A stretch of DNA of 64,000 nt. It comes from Patiria miniata (taxonomy: Eukaryota > Echinodermata > Asteroidea > Valvatida > Asterinidae). Shown in pieces: positions 1 through 12,506 of this stretch. Under the pieces are notes generated by a model. It searched no databases, was not told where the DNA came from, and saw only the letters and a program-made list of their open reading frames with translations. The position numbers were made by a program, and so were the translations under genes. Numbering within the stretch: the first letter of the stretch is position 1; every line of letters starts with the position of its first letter. The stretch is from positions 4,592,632 to 4,656,631 of the forward strand of contig NW_024037047.1 in NCBI RefSeq assembly GCF_015706575.1. The letters run 5' to 3'.

Positions 1-1
1 T

Positions 2-532
2 GCGGGTCGCAAGGGAGACATCGGTGAGGGGCAGAAAGGTGACCAGGGGGAGCAAGGGGTCCAGGGTCTGCCTGGTGAAAGGGGGCAAAAGGGCCAGCCA
101 GGAGATGCTACCCTTGTGACAAAAACACCGCCCTCTGCCGTCGCATTCAGCGTGTACCGCACTTCAAGTATCTCGAGTAGTAGTAGTGGTGACAATATCA
201 TCTTTGATAACATCGAGACAAATCTGGGCGATGGGTACGATTCGCAATCGGGCGTGTTCACGTGCTCCGTTTCTGGTGCCTATTTTTTTACCGCAAGCTT
301 TTTGAGGTATTCGTCTACGCCCTATGTAAAGCTGAAAAAGAACAGTCAACTTGTATTTTCAATTTATGACGGTCAGTCTAACGTACACCATCAGTCCAGC
401 AATTCAGCAATTGTCGTTTTGGCGACTGGAGATCGAGTCTGGCTTGAGTTTGCCGGAAGTAACAGTGGTATTCATTGCGAATCTAGCAATCGTTATTGCT
501 GTTTTTCTGGTTTCTTGATCAGTGCATTTTAG
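2..532 (+). CDS. Collagen-C1q domain protein, 3' part (5' end outside window)
   Basis: The frame is open from base 2 to the stop at 530-532. It encodes about 11 imperfect Gly-X-Y triplets (start ..GRKGDIGEGQKGD) followed by a C1q domain of about 135 residues. C1q hallmarks are visible: AFSVYRTSS, the core FDNIETNL..YDSQSGVFTC, GAYFFTASF, the GDRVWLEF strand, and the end CCFSGF. C1q domains trimerise into a jelly-roll head on a collagen stalk, so a secreted, multimeric recognition protein is expected. The signal peptide and start of the stalk lie before the window. It is a close paralogue of the complete gene at 25990-26829: the visible part corresponds to about residue 102 onward there, with a slightly shorter loop before PYVKLKKN. 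Seen: domain and homology. Inferred: secretion and function, which could be lectin-like or complement-like. Confidence 0.9.
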   Translation, partial: AGRKGDIGEGQKGDQGEQGVQGLPGERGQKGQPGDATLVTKTPPSAVAFSVYRTSSISSSSSGDNIIFDNIETNLGDGYDSQSGVFTCSVSGAYFFTASFLRYSSTPYVKLKKNSQLVFSIYDGQSNVHHQSSNSAIVVLATGDRVWLEFAGSNSGIHCESSNRYCCFSGFLISAF

Positions 533-1300
533 ATCGTATTACATACAATCAACTGTATGAGTCATTGCACAATTCAGCCTGTTGAATGTTCTTTTTAAAA
601 AATGGGTTCTGTTTGGGATAATTGTTTTGAGTATTTTTTCGTATAATAATTTGAAGTAAATTTGAAAATATGGAATTTAAGGCAAAGTGAGAGAACGAGT
701 TATGTATAATACAAGGCCTAGGACTGCTTTGACATTTTGAAAATATGCCAAAACAAACTAAACTTTGAGGGAATGAACTAACAAATAATTTATTCCTGTT
801 GTAGTAGACATCTGTATGAACATATGCTCATACGAGAAAGAAAGGATATGTTTTTGTGGTTTGTTACTTTAACGCTCTCAAAAAGATATGTAAAAATAAT
901 TAAGAAAATACGGAGTGTCCTTCATACTGCAATTTCCTAATGTTAAGATGGAGTACACCTGATGTCTGTAACAACGAGGGGATTTGCCGCAGCTAATTTC
1001 GGTCTTTGAAAATAACATTTTCTAAAGCTCTTTTGATTGTTATATTTTTTAAAAGAGTAAATTGTCAAAATATAGCCTTTCAGCGACCTACACAATTTCA
1101 ACCATCATATATCTGCCAGTGAATCCTTATTGATTAAAGTCGACACTAAAATTAAGTCCGTTTTGCTCATTTTTCGGTGAAAAATATTCACATTTCACAA
1201 GGTCCTCGTTTAAACATAGTCAAATAACATTGTGAGTGCCACTTTCAATGGGAAGACTTCCACAGCTCTCAGTAGGAAAATCTTTCAAAGAAGGCGCGTT
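533..1300. other. C1q 3' flank, homologous to 26830-27760
   Basis: AT-rich non-coding DNA after the C1q stop. It aligns in patches with the flank of the second C1q gene, for example GTCATTGCAC..ATTCAGCCTG just after the stop, AATACAAGGCCTAGG near 710, the CCTACACAATTTCAACCATC block near 1090, and GTGCC..CAATGG near 1240. This shows the gene duplication carried over 700 bp of downstream DNA. It probably includes the 3' UTR, but no polyadenylation site was fixed. Confidence 0.7.
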
Positions 1301-4300
1301 ACAGAAAAAGCGGTCACCACGTAAAGAGGATTATTGTCAACACGAGAAATACCTTCCTAATTATTGAAGTAAACTGTAATTAAAAAAAGAGACACTCGTT
1401 TTCCCGACGATAACTCAAAACATACTTGCAGTTGATGTATAACACAAGTCTGTTAAATTTGCAGAGGAATTGTTCAACAATAAAGTTAACATAACCAAAA
1501 TAATAGAGTGTGGTCGGCGCGGGAAAATTACATTTAAATTGTGCACAGTATTGGCACAAGCTGGCGGAAATTTTGAGTTCAAGAACGTGTATTCATAGAG
1601 TTGTCCGCGATTAGGGAAACAAACTGGCACTAACTGGCGAAGTTCGTTTCTAGACGTTGCTGGTCTCAGGGGGTCTAGTATCCCACTGATGACTGACTCA
1701 CTGACTGACTTTCATCATTGGGACGGGCAGTGCTATTTTATAGGATTACCCCGTAATGCCCTTGAATGGGCGATTCCGGCCCGTTGTGTAGGCCAGATGC
1801 TTGAACAGTCTTCGAGCGATTAGTCATTCGGAGTCAAGAATAATGTGCGTTCTGGAACCAGCTTTACTGGGCTTGCTTTGTATTGTATGTTGAGATACTT
1901 CTACCTGTTTGTTGATGATAAAACATATGCAATGTTTGGGTCATTTATTGGTAAACCACCTCCAGGGATTGTTTGCTCTCAACGATGCCATTTAAGGCAG
2001 ATTACTTTTACAGTGTATTTGGTACCAGGCCTGTCTTTGCTTTGACCAAGATCTTTTTTGTTTTCTCATTTATTTGGTTGGTACGTTTCCGGGTAATAAC
2101 AAAAAATACTACGTACCTTAAAGTCTGCCAAATGAAACAATTCACTTAAATTCAACGCTATCACTTAAACCACCGTTAACGGAACAAGCAATGCATAGTA
2201 CTATCATGTGGAATGTAATATGTTTATGCTCAAAATCATAACCGTTGAACTATTTTTATCTAGTAGTAGCAGGGTTAGTCCGTTGAATCGACTATGATGT
2301 CAAAACAATTCCCCAATAGAACAGAACCTTATTGTGTAGGTACGTAACTACCATGACTTCGTATACCAACTTCAGAGGCACAACGCTTCACACAGACATG
2401 GCAAAATATACCGTCTTCAGGGGCGGACCAAGGTATTTGTGCGGGGGGTTTCAGGCCAGTCACATTTTTTTTAATGTAGACGGATGTTTTTCTACGGACA
2501 CTTGCCCTCCGTAAAATCAAAATGTGTGTACAGGTTATCCTATACAACTGAGGACTTGGGACAATGGGGTGTGTGCGATAACAATGGGCCCGACGCTGCC
2601 CGAGGACCTTACAAACCTTATGGGAGCTGTCGAGAAAAAGTTAACGTACAAACAAAAGAAGGAATGTCCACATAGAGTATGTAAAACAAACATGGGTGCT
2701 CTTACATATTGGCACTTATGGGGTACCGGGAACAAAGGGCAACAATAGGGACAATGGTACCCCGCAAGTCTGTCTTTAGAAATAGTACTCCATAGTCCTA
2801 ACGTTATGGGTTTTGAGATTTCTAAGGAGACAAAGGAGAACAAAAGAAGGAGATTAGGGTCGAACAATAGTGGTGCCCCATAAACCCCATATGCTAAGTG
2901 TATGCGTGTGTGGGGGGGGGGGCTTGCTTGTTTGTTTTCGGGTTGTTTTTAAAGTGTGTCTTAATGTTCAAGATGTTTTCAAAAAAATGTACTGGGGTAG
3001 GAATACTAAATCTAAGGGATTCAATTAAAACCTTTGTGCAGTACAAAACCTGAATATTTGTTAGCCTTTCAGAACAAAATATTGTAATATTGGATACCCC
3101 TTCATGTAATGAGAGGAGGGGAAGAGAAATGCAAAGAAGTAACTAAGCAAATGTTGCTCTTTTGAATTCCACTGAGTAAAACACACTTGCTGGTAAGGAT
3201 TGTAGTTTGGATGGTGGAAAAAAAACACGTTTATTTGATCTTTCCGAATTGTAAGTTTATGAGGTAATTAACTTGAGCATCTCCATCAAAAATTTTAAAT
3301 GCGATGCCGTTAGTTTCGCGAAATCAGCAAAAAGGCCTCCGTTTGCTGAACGAAAGCCAGCAACCAGCGAAAGAAAAGGGTCCAAAATAAAGCTTTTTTT
3401 TCTGCAATCAAGTAAGTTAAGTTAGAATTAAGACTGCCACGAAAACATCAATAAGACTTTATATTTTGTACTTACAGTGATTTCAAAAGAAAAAAAACCC
3501 AAACTCGCCTGCAAATGGGGGGATTCCCTGGTGGGTTTACTGAACACGGACTGTGGTTTTCGCGACTCAACTGCACAGTACTCGGGGTTCGTGATTCAAA
3601 CAAGTAGGCCTACCACCGTACGCCAAAGCGTGATTGGCCAGTGCCCCGCGTGTATACATTTCCAGCGACGGGGATATACGCGTAGTGCCTGCCATTGGAG
3701 TTGTGCACAAATGGTGCTGTTTGTTTGTTTACATTCAGTGTATGTATTAAATAGCTACCTACGTGGCTCCATCGAGGGCTTTTTTTCTCTTAAGTCGTCA
3801 ACAGTAGTATATATTCTCCTTTAATTACTCTTTCCAATGGTAATTTACTTGATTCGGAATTAACTTACCCAGATGACGAAAAATCCCAGGTTACCTGAAC
3901 GTTATTTTCCTTCCGATTGAGACATTTATAAACGTCGCAATCAAAGGTAATTTTTCGAAGGTGTTTTTTAATAAAATGTCTTGCCGAAAAATTCACAGTC
4001 TATCTGATACAAAATGACAGTCCTTTTTCTGTCGATTTATTGTTATATCTCGAATATCAATTATTTATTTGTAATATAAAAAAGCAATTGAAAAGACGTC
4101 CTCCGGTGAGCTGTTTATACGCAAAACGAACTGGAGAAGAGGTCACAAGAGGGCGTTTTATACGAACTAAAGCACGGACATATCACACAAACCTAATGTC
4201 GCCCTGATTTAACAACGGTGACGCAGCAGCTCCACTGGGCACTAGGCTCTTCCCAGTCTGCGCACGCACCTTATAGTAATAGTCACGCGCATAAGTCCTC

Positions 4301-5329
4301 ACACTTTCCGCCAAAGTACCATGCACGCCTCCCGTGAGCAAGCTGACTGCATAAGCTCCGCTCTAGCACCTCTAAATGTGAGCCTATGGCATGATCGAAA
4401 ACGGTCCATTTTAGCCTGGGTTGGGAACGCCAAATCGTGATAAAGTCAAACAACCTAGCCGCACACAGACTCCGTTTTTGCATACACTTCGGCACAAGCC
4501 AACCGCGGATTTTTTTTTTTTTTTACAAAAACATAAATGTACAAAGAATAAAGAAAACGGCTATTTTATCCCATTCATAGACGCTCTAAAAACTACATTG
4601 AACTACGCGCAACAGCCTTATAGTGAAGTTAATATTTTACAAAGTAAAATGAAATGTGGGATAGGTTCTGAGGTGATCTGGAATAATTTGTCGCAAGGTA
4701 AGCATCAGGTTCTTTTTAAGTGTCGTTTATTTTGTCGTTTCCTTGCACAAAGAATACTGATTGGAGAGGGGTTGAATCTGCAACCTTACTAATAAGCAAC
4801 AGAACCAACAAACAACACAGTCTGAACCGAACTATTGTAGTACAATTATGTTTCACAAGTGGTCTTGATTGGTCTTGACAAAGAAGCCCTGAATGAAAAC
4901 AGCAATATTTTCTAGAAGGGAACTTCATTGTTCATCATTACACTTTTGAAATGTTAACAAGACAATCCTTCGTGGTGTTTTATCATCATGGTTTTGTCAT
5001 CCCTGGATTCCATTTCTCGAAACTGTTTTTGGTGTGATTTCTGTTTTCAGAAACTGTCTGGTGGCAAAGTACGCTCCATATCTCAACAAGTGATGATAAC
5101 TTCACCAGAACATATAGGGTCTGGGCTATAAGATTGGAGGCATAATGCCATTATTTTTAAGGGGGGTGATCGTGGTTTTAGTTTTTTTATGTCTAGAGTA
5201 GCCTATCTCATCTGAAAAGAAAACATCGCAGACCAAGAACAAAGTGGGGAACATTCAAAAGGGTCTTTATTGTAGATGGCGGGCATTTCTGAATACCAAA
5301 TTGCTTTGCACTTGATCACGTGACCAAGT
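1301..5329. other. Intergenic DNA, no gene recognised
   Basis: About 4 kb with only short random-looking open frames, none with recognisable domains or splice context. It holds a T-run near 4510-4525, a G-run near 2912-2922 and nothing repeated elsewhere in the window that could be detected by eye. Confidence 0.5.
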
Positions 5330-5720
5330 TTATTCATATATTGATTTGGGCAAGATTTTTTATTATGTAATAAATTATTGTTCTCACGAGATGTTATATT
5401 TATTTAAATAAAGAGTGCAAGATTTCCCACGTCGTATGGCGCATTCTGGGCGCTACCAGATACAGTGCTCGAGTTTCACATCCAGATTATTGCAATCTCA
5501 GTCAATCATTAATTAAACAAAAAACAGCTGTTGCCTAATTGCGTGCAAAGAAATATTGGGGTTTAAAGTTAAGACATCAAGCCACAAGTTTACGGCTACA
5601 GGTTCTTATCAAATTCATGGTCAACGTTGGAACCCGTACACTCCGTTCCTAGTAAGAGAGAAATGCAAGAAGACTAAAGGCAAAACCATTGTTGGAAAGT
5701 TTTCTTTGTTGAAATTTCTG
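5330..5720 (+). repeat. Diverged fragment of the 3.2 kb tandem repeat
   Basis: Contains one ~185 bp subunit (AATAAAGAGTGCAAGATTTCCCACGTCGTATGGCG.. at about 5408, then the TTTCACATCCAGATTATTG block). It is followed by the TTGCGTG..AAAGAAAT, AGACATCAAGCCACAA and GTTGGAACCC blocks that also follow the subunits at 7090, 10200 and 13420. It is much more diverged than those three copies, so it is an older copy. Confidence 0.75.
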
Positions 5721-6529
5721 TTTTCAGATTCTATGAGCTTAGCGGGTTCCCAGGTGTAGGGTCGCACATTGACCACCTAGTCTCCCGCAAGAAGGTATTG
5801 TTACTGTCGTTAATACAGCGGGGCGTAGTGGCGGCACTGGGGGGGGCCATGGGGGACTTTTGCCCCCCCCCCCCCCCATAGTCGGTCTTGCCGTCCCCGG
5901 AAAAAAAGAGATTCGAAGTCAATCTTTTACTGTACACTGAATGTATATTTCAGACGGGAAACCCTCGAAAACCCCTAAAACACGGCTATTTGTACTTAAA
6001 TACGTAAATAATGGTTTCGAACAGCTGCGCCCCCAACTCCCCCCCCCCCCCACCCCCGCTATTTTGTTTTCCAAGACCGGTGTTGTTTTCTATTTTGTAT
6101 GTTACTCCACCACACTGGGGGGGGGGGAGCGGGAAACCTACAAACATGATCAGAACTCCAAACATCGGGGCGGTTGGTTGATGATTCCACTAGGCCAAAA
6201 ACACTGAGAGAAGGACGTAAGCGTGTGGAAAGTCCAGACATACATCAACCTGCGACGCTAACGGTACCCACTGGTGGTAAAGTACGCGCCAGTTCTAAAC
6301 AAGGTCTGATGACTTCGGAAGAACGAAGAAGCTCGACTGAGTTTAGAGACACAAAGCATTGTTCTTATTGGGGGGGGGGGGGTGTTCGTGGTTTTACTCT
6401 CCTTTTTTCCAGAGCATCTCATCTGAACACATCCTAAACCAAGAACAATATAAGAACGTTAAAAAGAGTTTTTTTCTCGCAGATGGCGACCATGTTGGAC
6501 CACCAAAATGTTTTGTATTTGAGCACGTG
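5721..6529. other. Non-coding stretch with facing poly-C and poly-G tracts
   Basis: Homopolymer tracts dominate: a G-run then a C-run at about 5840-5876, a C-run at 6041-6056 facing a G-run at 6116-6128, and a G12 run at 6370-6381. The facing tracts could form hairpins. The short open frames here follow from the low-complexity sequence and are not supported as genes. Confidence 0.5.
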
Positions 6530-9302
6530 ATACGTGACCAGGTGTATTAGTTTGTCATCGTGTAATAAACTCTTCATCGTGTAATACATTACTGTTTTCA
6601 CGAGAATTTCTACTTTTAAAATAAAGTCTGCCAGACTTCCCACGTCGTCTGGCGTATACTAGGCGTTATTAGATAGACGGGTCCAAGTTTCACATCCAGA
6701 TTGTTATAATCTCAGCCAATTTATCTCATCTCATTTTGTTTATTAGGTTGGGCAAGACTTTTGCATCACGCAATATATTATTGTTTTCAAGAGACTTTAC
6801 CATTACAATAAAGTCTGCGAGACTTCCCACGTTGTCTGGCGTATTCTAGGCGTTATAAGATAGAAGGGTCCAAGTTTCACATCCAGATTATTATAATCTT
6901 AGCCAATTTATCTTAGTTCAATTTGTTTATTTGGTAGGGCAAGACTTTTTCATCATGCAAGAAATGTTTTTTTATCCCATTAAAATAAAGTCTGCTAGAC
7001 TTCCCACACGTCGTCTGTCGTATCCTAGGCTTTATAGGGTGCAAGCACTTGGAAATTTGTATAATCTTAGCCAATAATTAATTTAAAAAAAGTATTTGCC
7101 ACATTGCGTCTAAAGAAAATGTTGTGGTTTAAATTGAAGACATCAAACCATAATTATATGGCTGCATGTTGTTATAAATCCTGGGTCCAAGTTAGAACCC
7201 AGACACCAGGGTTCAATTCAAGAGAGGACTGAAGAAGGACTGAAGGAGAAACATGATGCCCCTGGTCTGGGGCAGAAATGGTGAGCACTGCTTGTGCACC
7301 ATATAGCTCAATTGTTGTCACATATCCAACACTTCAATTCAGACACCCAGGAGCCATGATTTCTGCCTTGAGATAAGAACACCCATGCTTGGTGCATCTT
7401 TACTGTTTTGAAAGATCACGGCATTCAGTTAATTCACAAACAATGCATGGCTCAACAAGAGGTCTACCCATGCCTATCCGTGTTGAGCATTGAAAGCTTA
7501 AGCTTCAAAGATGGCTCCATTACAAACGACTTATAGCTTGATTAATTCAAGAAAAAAAACTTTGATACAAAAAGTTGGATACAAACAGAACATCAAAAAC
7601 AGGCATTGTAATATGTTTATTAAGGAGCAATATGGGATTTTTTTGTAATGAACTTGAAAGTTGGAATGCGTAGCCTGTGGGGGGGGATATTTAAAGCTTG
7701 ATTGAAACAGGCGGAATTGAGGCAGTCAAGCATTCATAATAAGTTGGTTGCCTACAAATCCAACTGCGACTGGAGAATAGCAAGGGCTCACTTGGCAAGT
7801 TTTTGTTGAGACAGTATTGGACTTGTTTACAGAATTCAATCTTCTTCAGTATTGATTAGCCTACAAAAATTGGAGTTTGTTCTCCTCTGCTTGGTCATCT
7901 CTTCCTGTGGCCACGAAACAGCTTGTAACTGGGGATTCATTGTCCTCCTCGCTCTATGTGATAGTCTTGGTTCCAAAACGTTCGTTGAATATTTGTCCTC
8001 CACGCGAAAATTATATTTGCACGACAACGCACACGCTACGCGGACACGCGATGAAAAACTGTTATCGATTCTGCAATGTATTCGATTCATATTTATTGTG
8101 TTTCTTTGACGGGTATCGATTCTAGCGGACTTTTAATTCGATTCTGTACTTCCTACTTCAGTACCACCCGCGATCTATACGCGTCCAAAATATATACGGC
8201 GCTAATAAACTGCCATAGACCCCAATGATAAATACTCACAACTCTCTGAGGTTTTCGAGACACATCAAATTAAAGCTTATTTCATCATCTTTCATTTTCT
8301 TTCAATTTTCGGGGGGGGGGGGTAATTCAATGACTTTTGGGAAACATTTTCATCCAAAGATGATCACCCCTTAAAATAGTCCTGAAGCCCATTGCCATTT
8401 TGAAAAACGATGCCTACACTCCATTGCAAAATAGAGCGCTTTTAGGGCCCAATGTCATCAAAATTTCACAAAAAAATACAAGCTCACAGCCCTGTGCACG
8501 GCTTCCACCCTTCTTTTTTACAAACCCTCAAGTTCATGTCCCACAAATGCTCTAAAATGGAAGAATTTGAGGGCATGCAAACGTGATTTGGACGGCGTAC
8601 GCAATATTTCCGGCCTATTTACTGGTCTGCACCCCTATGGTCCTGTGAAATGCGCCCTCTGTTGATTGAAAAAAAAGTTTTGCGAAAGTGTTCATAACAC
8701 AAACGCAGATAGTAACGTCTTGGAACCAAGACTTTCTCTGTGATGGCATACATTTCACTTGGCACAGCTTCTTCAGCTTTGCCTACAATCAGAGACGCGG
8801 AAATAAAGGAAAATGATAATAAATAAATTAACAAACATATTAAGCAAAAACAAAACATAAAAAAAATATACATCTTGTTTTGTTCTTGATCAAATTTACT
8901 CAATTGTTTGGAACAGTGTCCACCAAAAGAATTACACGATGGTTTAAAAAGGATGAACAAACTGGTCTAGTGATCCATTAACAGTAGGTCACTGAAGTGA
9001 ATATTGGATAAAAACGCCGACCATGCTCTATGAAGAATTTACATGCATGATATGATTCGATAAGGCTGTGTCTTTAACTAATGATAAATAAATACACGTT
9101 TGATGCATGCTATAATGGGGAGGATGATTTATTTTGCGTGGAAAATTGGTGCTTTATACAAGTAGCCTTAGGGGCTAGAGCACCACTGAAACTCGCGTAT
9201 GTGATAAATTCATTTTCGCGACGCTGGGTTGGAAAATTTATCCAGAATACCTGGGTGCGGATTAATGCTTGTAAGAAATTTAGGTTAAATCTGCTGTTAG
9301 GC
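6530..9302 (+). repeat. 3.2 kb tandem repeat, copy 1
   Basis: First of three direct copies. Order of blocks: three ~185 bp subunits (AAATAAAGTCTGCSAGACTTCCCAC cores at about 6619, 6808 and 6985), then the block starting GCTGCATGTTGTTATAAATCC at 7161, the CCATGATTTCTGCCTTGAG block at about 7350, the GATTAGCCTACAAAAA block at 7854, and the CAAATTTACTCAATTG block at 8890. Relative to copy 2 it lacks the 648 bp transposon (empty site at 7310-7313), lacks about 60 bp near 7745, and has about 610 extra bases at 8009-8618. No convincing coding region. Confidence 0.85.
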
Positions 9303-9661
9303 TAAAAAAAAAAGGCTCCGGTTTCTGGTTTGGAGCTTGCCCAAAAAGTGGTGCGGCGACGCGGCTTTTTTTATTTACCGTTTTTTTTCTTCAAATGTCG
9401 GCTGATGACTGCAAGTGGTGTCTGACTAAACTTTGTGCAAGTATATGGGAGTCCAGAGAGGCCACATAAAGCTTATACTCGATCGTAACCCCATCTAAAA
9501 ACACGTTAAAAGTGTGCAGAAGCAGATTTCAGTCAAACCAGTGAGTTTGGCGGTTTTGAGACATCATCTTTTATTGAAAAAAAAAACCTTTTTCATTATG
9601 CCGACGCGCATGGCTACGGCGACGCACGCGCATATCAGAAACCGGAGACCCTTTTTTGGCC
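9303..9661. mobile_element. MITE, GGCC-A-rich terminal inverted repeats, in copy 1
   Basis: Left end GGCTAAAAAAAAAAGGCTCC then GGTTTCTGGT; right end ATCAGAAACCGGAGACCC followed by TTTTTTGGCC, a clear inverted repeat. It is flanked by TTA on each side (..GTTA and TTATG..), consistent with a 3 bp target duplication. The interior has GTGGTGCGGCGACGCGG and no transposase. It is the paralogue of 12507-12868, not an independent insertion, since both sit at the same place in the repeat copy. Confidence 0.75.
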
Positions 9662-12506
9662 TTATGTAAGCATGCAGTAAAGTATTGTTTTCACAAGACT
9701 TCCTACCATTAAAATAAAGTCTGCGAGACTTCCCACGTCGTCTAGATATTCTAGGCGTTATTAGATAAAAGGGTCCAAGTTTCACATCCAGATTAATATA
9801 ATCTCAGCCAGTTTATCTCTGCTCATTTTGTTTATTAGGTTGGGCAAGACTTTTGCATCACGCAATATATTATTGTTTTCAAGAGACTTTACCAATAAAA
9901 TAAAGTCTGCGAGACTTCCCACGTTGTCTGGCGTATTCTAGGCGTTATAAGATAGAAGAGTCCAAGTTTCAGATCCAGATTATTATAATCTCAGCCAATT
10001 TATCTCAGTTCAATTTGTTTATTTGATAGGGCAAGACTTTTTCATCACGCAATAAATTATTGTTTTCACGAGACTTTCTACCATTAAAATAAAGTCTGCG
10101 AGACTTCCCACACGCCGTCTGTCGTATCCTAGGCTTTATAGGGTGCAAGCACTTGGAAATTTGTATAATCTTAGCCAATAATTAATTTACAAAAAGAGTT
10201 TTTGCCACATTGCGTCTAAAGAAAATGTTGTGGTTTAAATTGAAGACATCAAACCATAATTATACGGCTGCATGTTGTTATAAATCCTGGGTCCAAGTTA
10301 GAACCCAGACATCAGGGTTCAATTCAAAAGAGAATTGAAGAAGGACTGAAGGAGACACATGATGCCCCTGATCTGGGGAAGAAATGGTGAGCACTGCATG
10401 TGCACCATATAGCTCAATTCGTCACCGTTTTCTAGAAGAGCCACATAATGTCGATTTTGAAGAAAAAGTGTTTTCGAGATAATCGCAAAAGAAGTTTCTC
10501 ATATTTTAAAACTGCAAAAAATACCACTTTGCAACAACTTTGTGAAGCAAGGAAAAGATCACACTATTCTGTGTGAGCTGAATTTTTACATGAACCCAGT
10601 AATAAGACTTAATTTAGCGGTTAATTAGTGAAAATTAATTAGTAAAGATATGTGGCTCTTCGTGAAAACGCAAATTCAGGTTTCCGACATATTGGCCCTT
10701 TCTGTTCAATGTGTATTTCAATAGGCGCGCGTGAGCACGCGCGCGCAGCTGAAAATGTAACAAAGATATGTGGCTCTTCGTGAAAACGCAAATCTCATTT
10801 GACCTACTTTTACGTATTTCCCTGCAATGGGTTTTGTACGCGTTCAAAGGGCCAAAATGTATGTGGCTCTTCGTGAAAACTCAAAATTCATTTATCGAGA
10901 TTTTGGCCCCTTGCAACATTAATGTAACTTAGAATTAAAAGATGTTTTGCTTACAAAAACATGTCAAAATGGTTAAGTACATTATTTTAAAGCAAAATAT
11001 TGAAAAAAATCTAAATCGAAAAAATGGTAATTTTTGACATATGTGGCTCTTCGTGAAAACGGTGACGAATTGTTGTCACATATCCAACACTTCAATTCAG
11101 ACACCCAGGAGCCATGATTTCTGCCTTGAGATAAGAACACCCATGCTTAGTGCATCTTTACAGTTTTGAAAGATCACGGCATTCAGTTAATTCACAATCA
11201 ATGCATGGCTCCACAAGAGGTCTACCCATGCCTATCCTTGTTGAGCAATGAAAGCTTAAGCTTCAAAGATGGCTGCATTATAAACAACTTATAGCTTGAT
11301 TAATTCAAGAAAAAAAAACTAAAAAAAAATTGGATACAAACAGAACATCAAAAACAGGCATTGTAATATTTTTTTAAGGAGCAATATGGGGTTTTTTTTG
11401 TAATGAACTTGAAAGTTGGAATACGTAGCTGTGGGGGGGGGTATTTAAAGCTTTATTGAAACAGGCGGAATTGAGGCAGTCAAGCATTCATAATAAGTTC
11501 GTTGCATTTTAAAAGACTTTGAAAGAGGTCCATCCCTAAGGCAGTAGTTATGGGGATGCCTACAAATCCAACTGCGACTGGAGAATAGCAAGGGCTCACT
11601 TGGCAAGTTTTTGTTGAGACAGTATTGGACTTGTTTACATAATTCAATCTTGCTCAGTATTGATTAGCCTACAAAAAACTGGAGTTTGTTCTCCTCTGCT
11701 TGGTCATCTCTTCCTGTGGCCACGAAACAGCTTGTAACTGGGGATTCATTGTCCTCCTCGCTCTATGTGATAGTCTTGGTTCCAAGACTTTCGTTGAATA
11801 TTTTTCCTCCACGCGAAAATATTTACTGGTCTGCACCCCTATGGTCCTGTGAAATGCGCCCCCTGTTGATTGAAAAAAAATGTTTTGCGAAAGTGTTCAT
11901 TACACAAACGCAGATAGTAACGTCTTGGAACCAAAACTTTCTCTGTGATGGCATACACTTCACTTGGCACAGCCTGTTCAGCTTTGCCTACAATCAGAGA
12001 CGCGGAAATAAAAGAAAATGATAATAACTAAATAAATAAACATATTAAGCAAAAACAAAACTTCAAACAAAACATACATCTTGTTTTGTTCTTGATCAAA
12101 TTTACTCAATTGTTTGGAACAGTGTCCAACAAAAGAATTACACGGTGGTTTAAAAAGGATGAACAAACTGGTCTAGTGATCCATTAACAGTAGGTCACTG
12201 AAGTGAATATTGGATGAAAACGTTGACCATGCTCTATGAACAATGTATATGCATGATATGACCCGATAAGGCTGTGTCTTTAACTAAAGATAAATAAATA
12301 CACGTTCCATGCATGCTATAATGGGGAGGATGATTTATTTTGCGTGGAAAATTGGTGCTTTATACAAGTAGCCTTGGAGGCTATAGCACCACTGAAACTG
12401 GCGTATGTGATAAGTTCATTTTCGCAACGCTGTGTTGGAAAATTTATCCAGAATACCTGGGTGCGGATTAATGCTTGTAAAAAATATTGGTTAAATCTGC
12501 TGTTAG
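9662..12506 (+). repeat. 3.2 kb tandem repeat, copy 2
   Basis: Second copy, landmark spacing 3.1-3.2 kb from copy 1 and 3.2 kb from copy 3. The ~185 bp subunits have cores near 9713, 9898 and 10087. Later blocks are at 10266, about 11110, 11663 and 12098. It carries a 648 bp DNA transposon at 10420-11067 that copies 1 and 3 lack, and it lacks the ~610 bp stretch found at 8009-8618 in copy 1. Sequence identity to its neighbours is visibly high over long runs. Confidence 0.85.
10420..11067. mobile_element. Non-autonomous DNA transposon with subterminal repeats
   Basis: Terminal inverted repeats CGTCACCGTTTTC at the left and GAAAACGGTGACG at the right, flanked by AATT on both sides. The uninterrupted target CTCAATTGTTGTC is preserved in sister copies at about 7307 and 13627, so the insertion boundaries are exact apart from the palindromic ambiguity of AATT (a target duplication of 4 bp AATT or 2 bp AT are both possible). 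A 20 bp module TATGTGGCTCTTCGTGAAAA recurs at about 10650, 10769, 10861 and 11040. A diverged inverted version (GAAGAGCCACATAA) sits at the left end. No transposase is encoded. Confidence 0.9.

Noticed and set aside
7852-8109. Frame beginning like a signal peptide (ISLQKLEFVLLCLVISS) in the 3.2 kb repeat
   Set aside because: No ATG; the frame is shifted in copies 2 and 3, and nothing downstream is conserved. Probably chance hydrophobicity.
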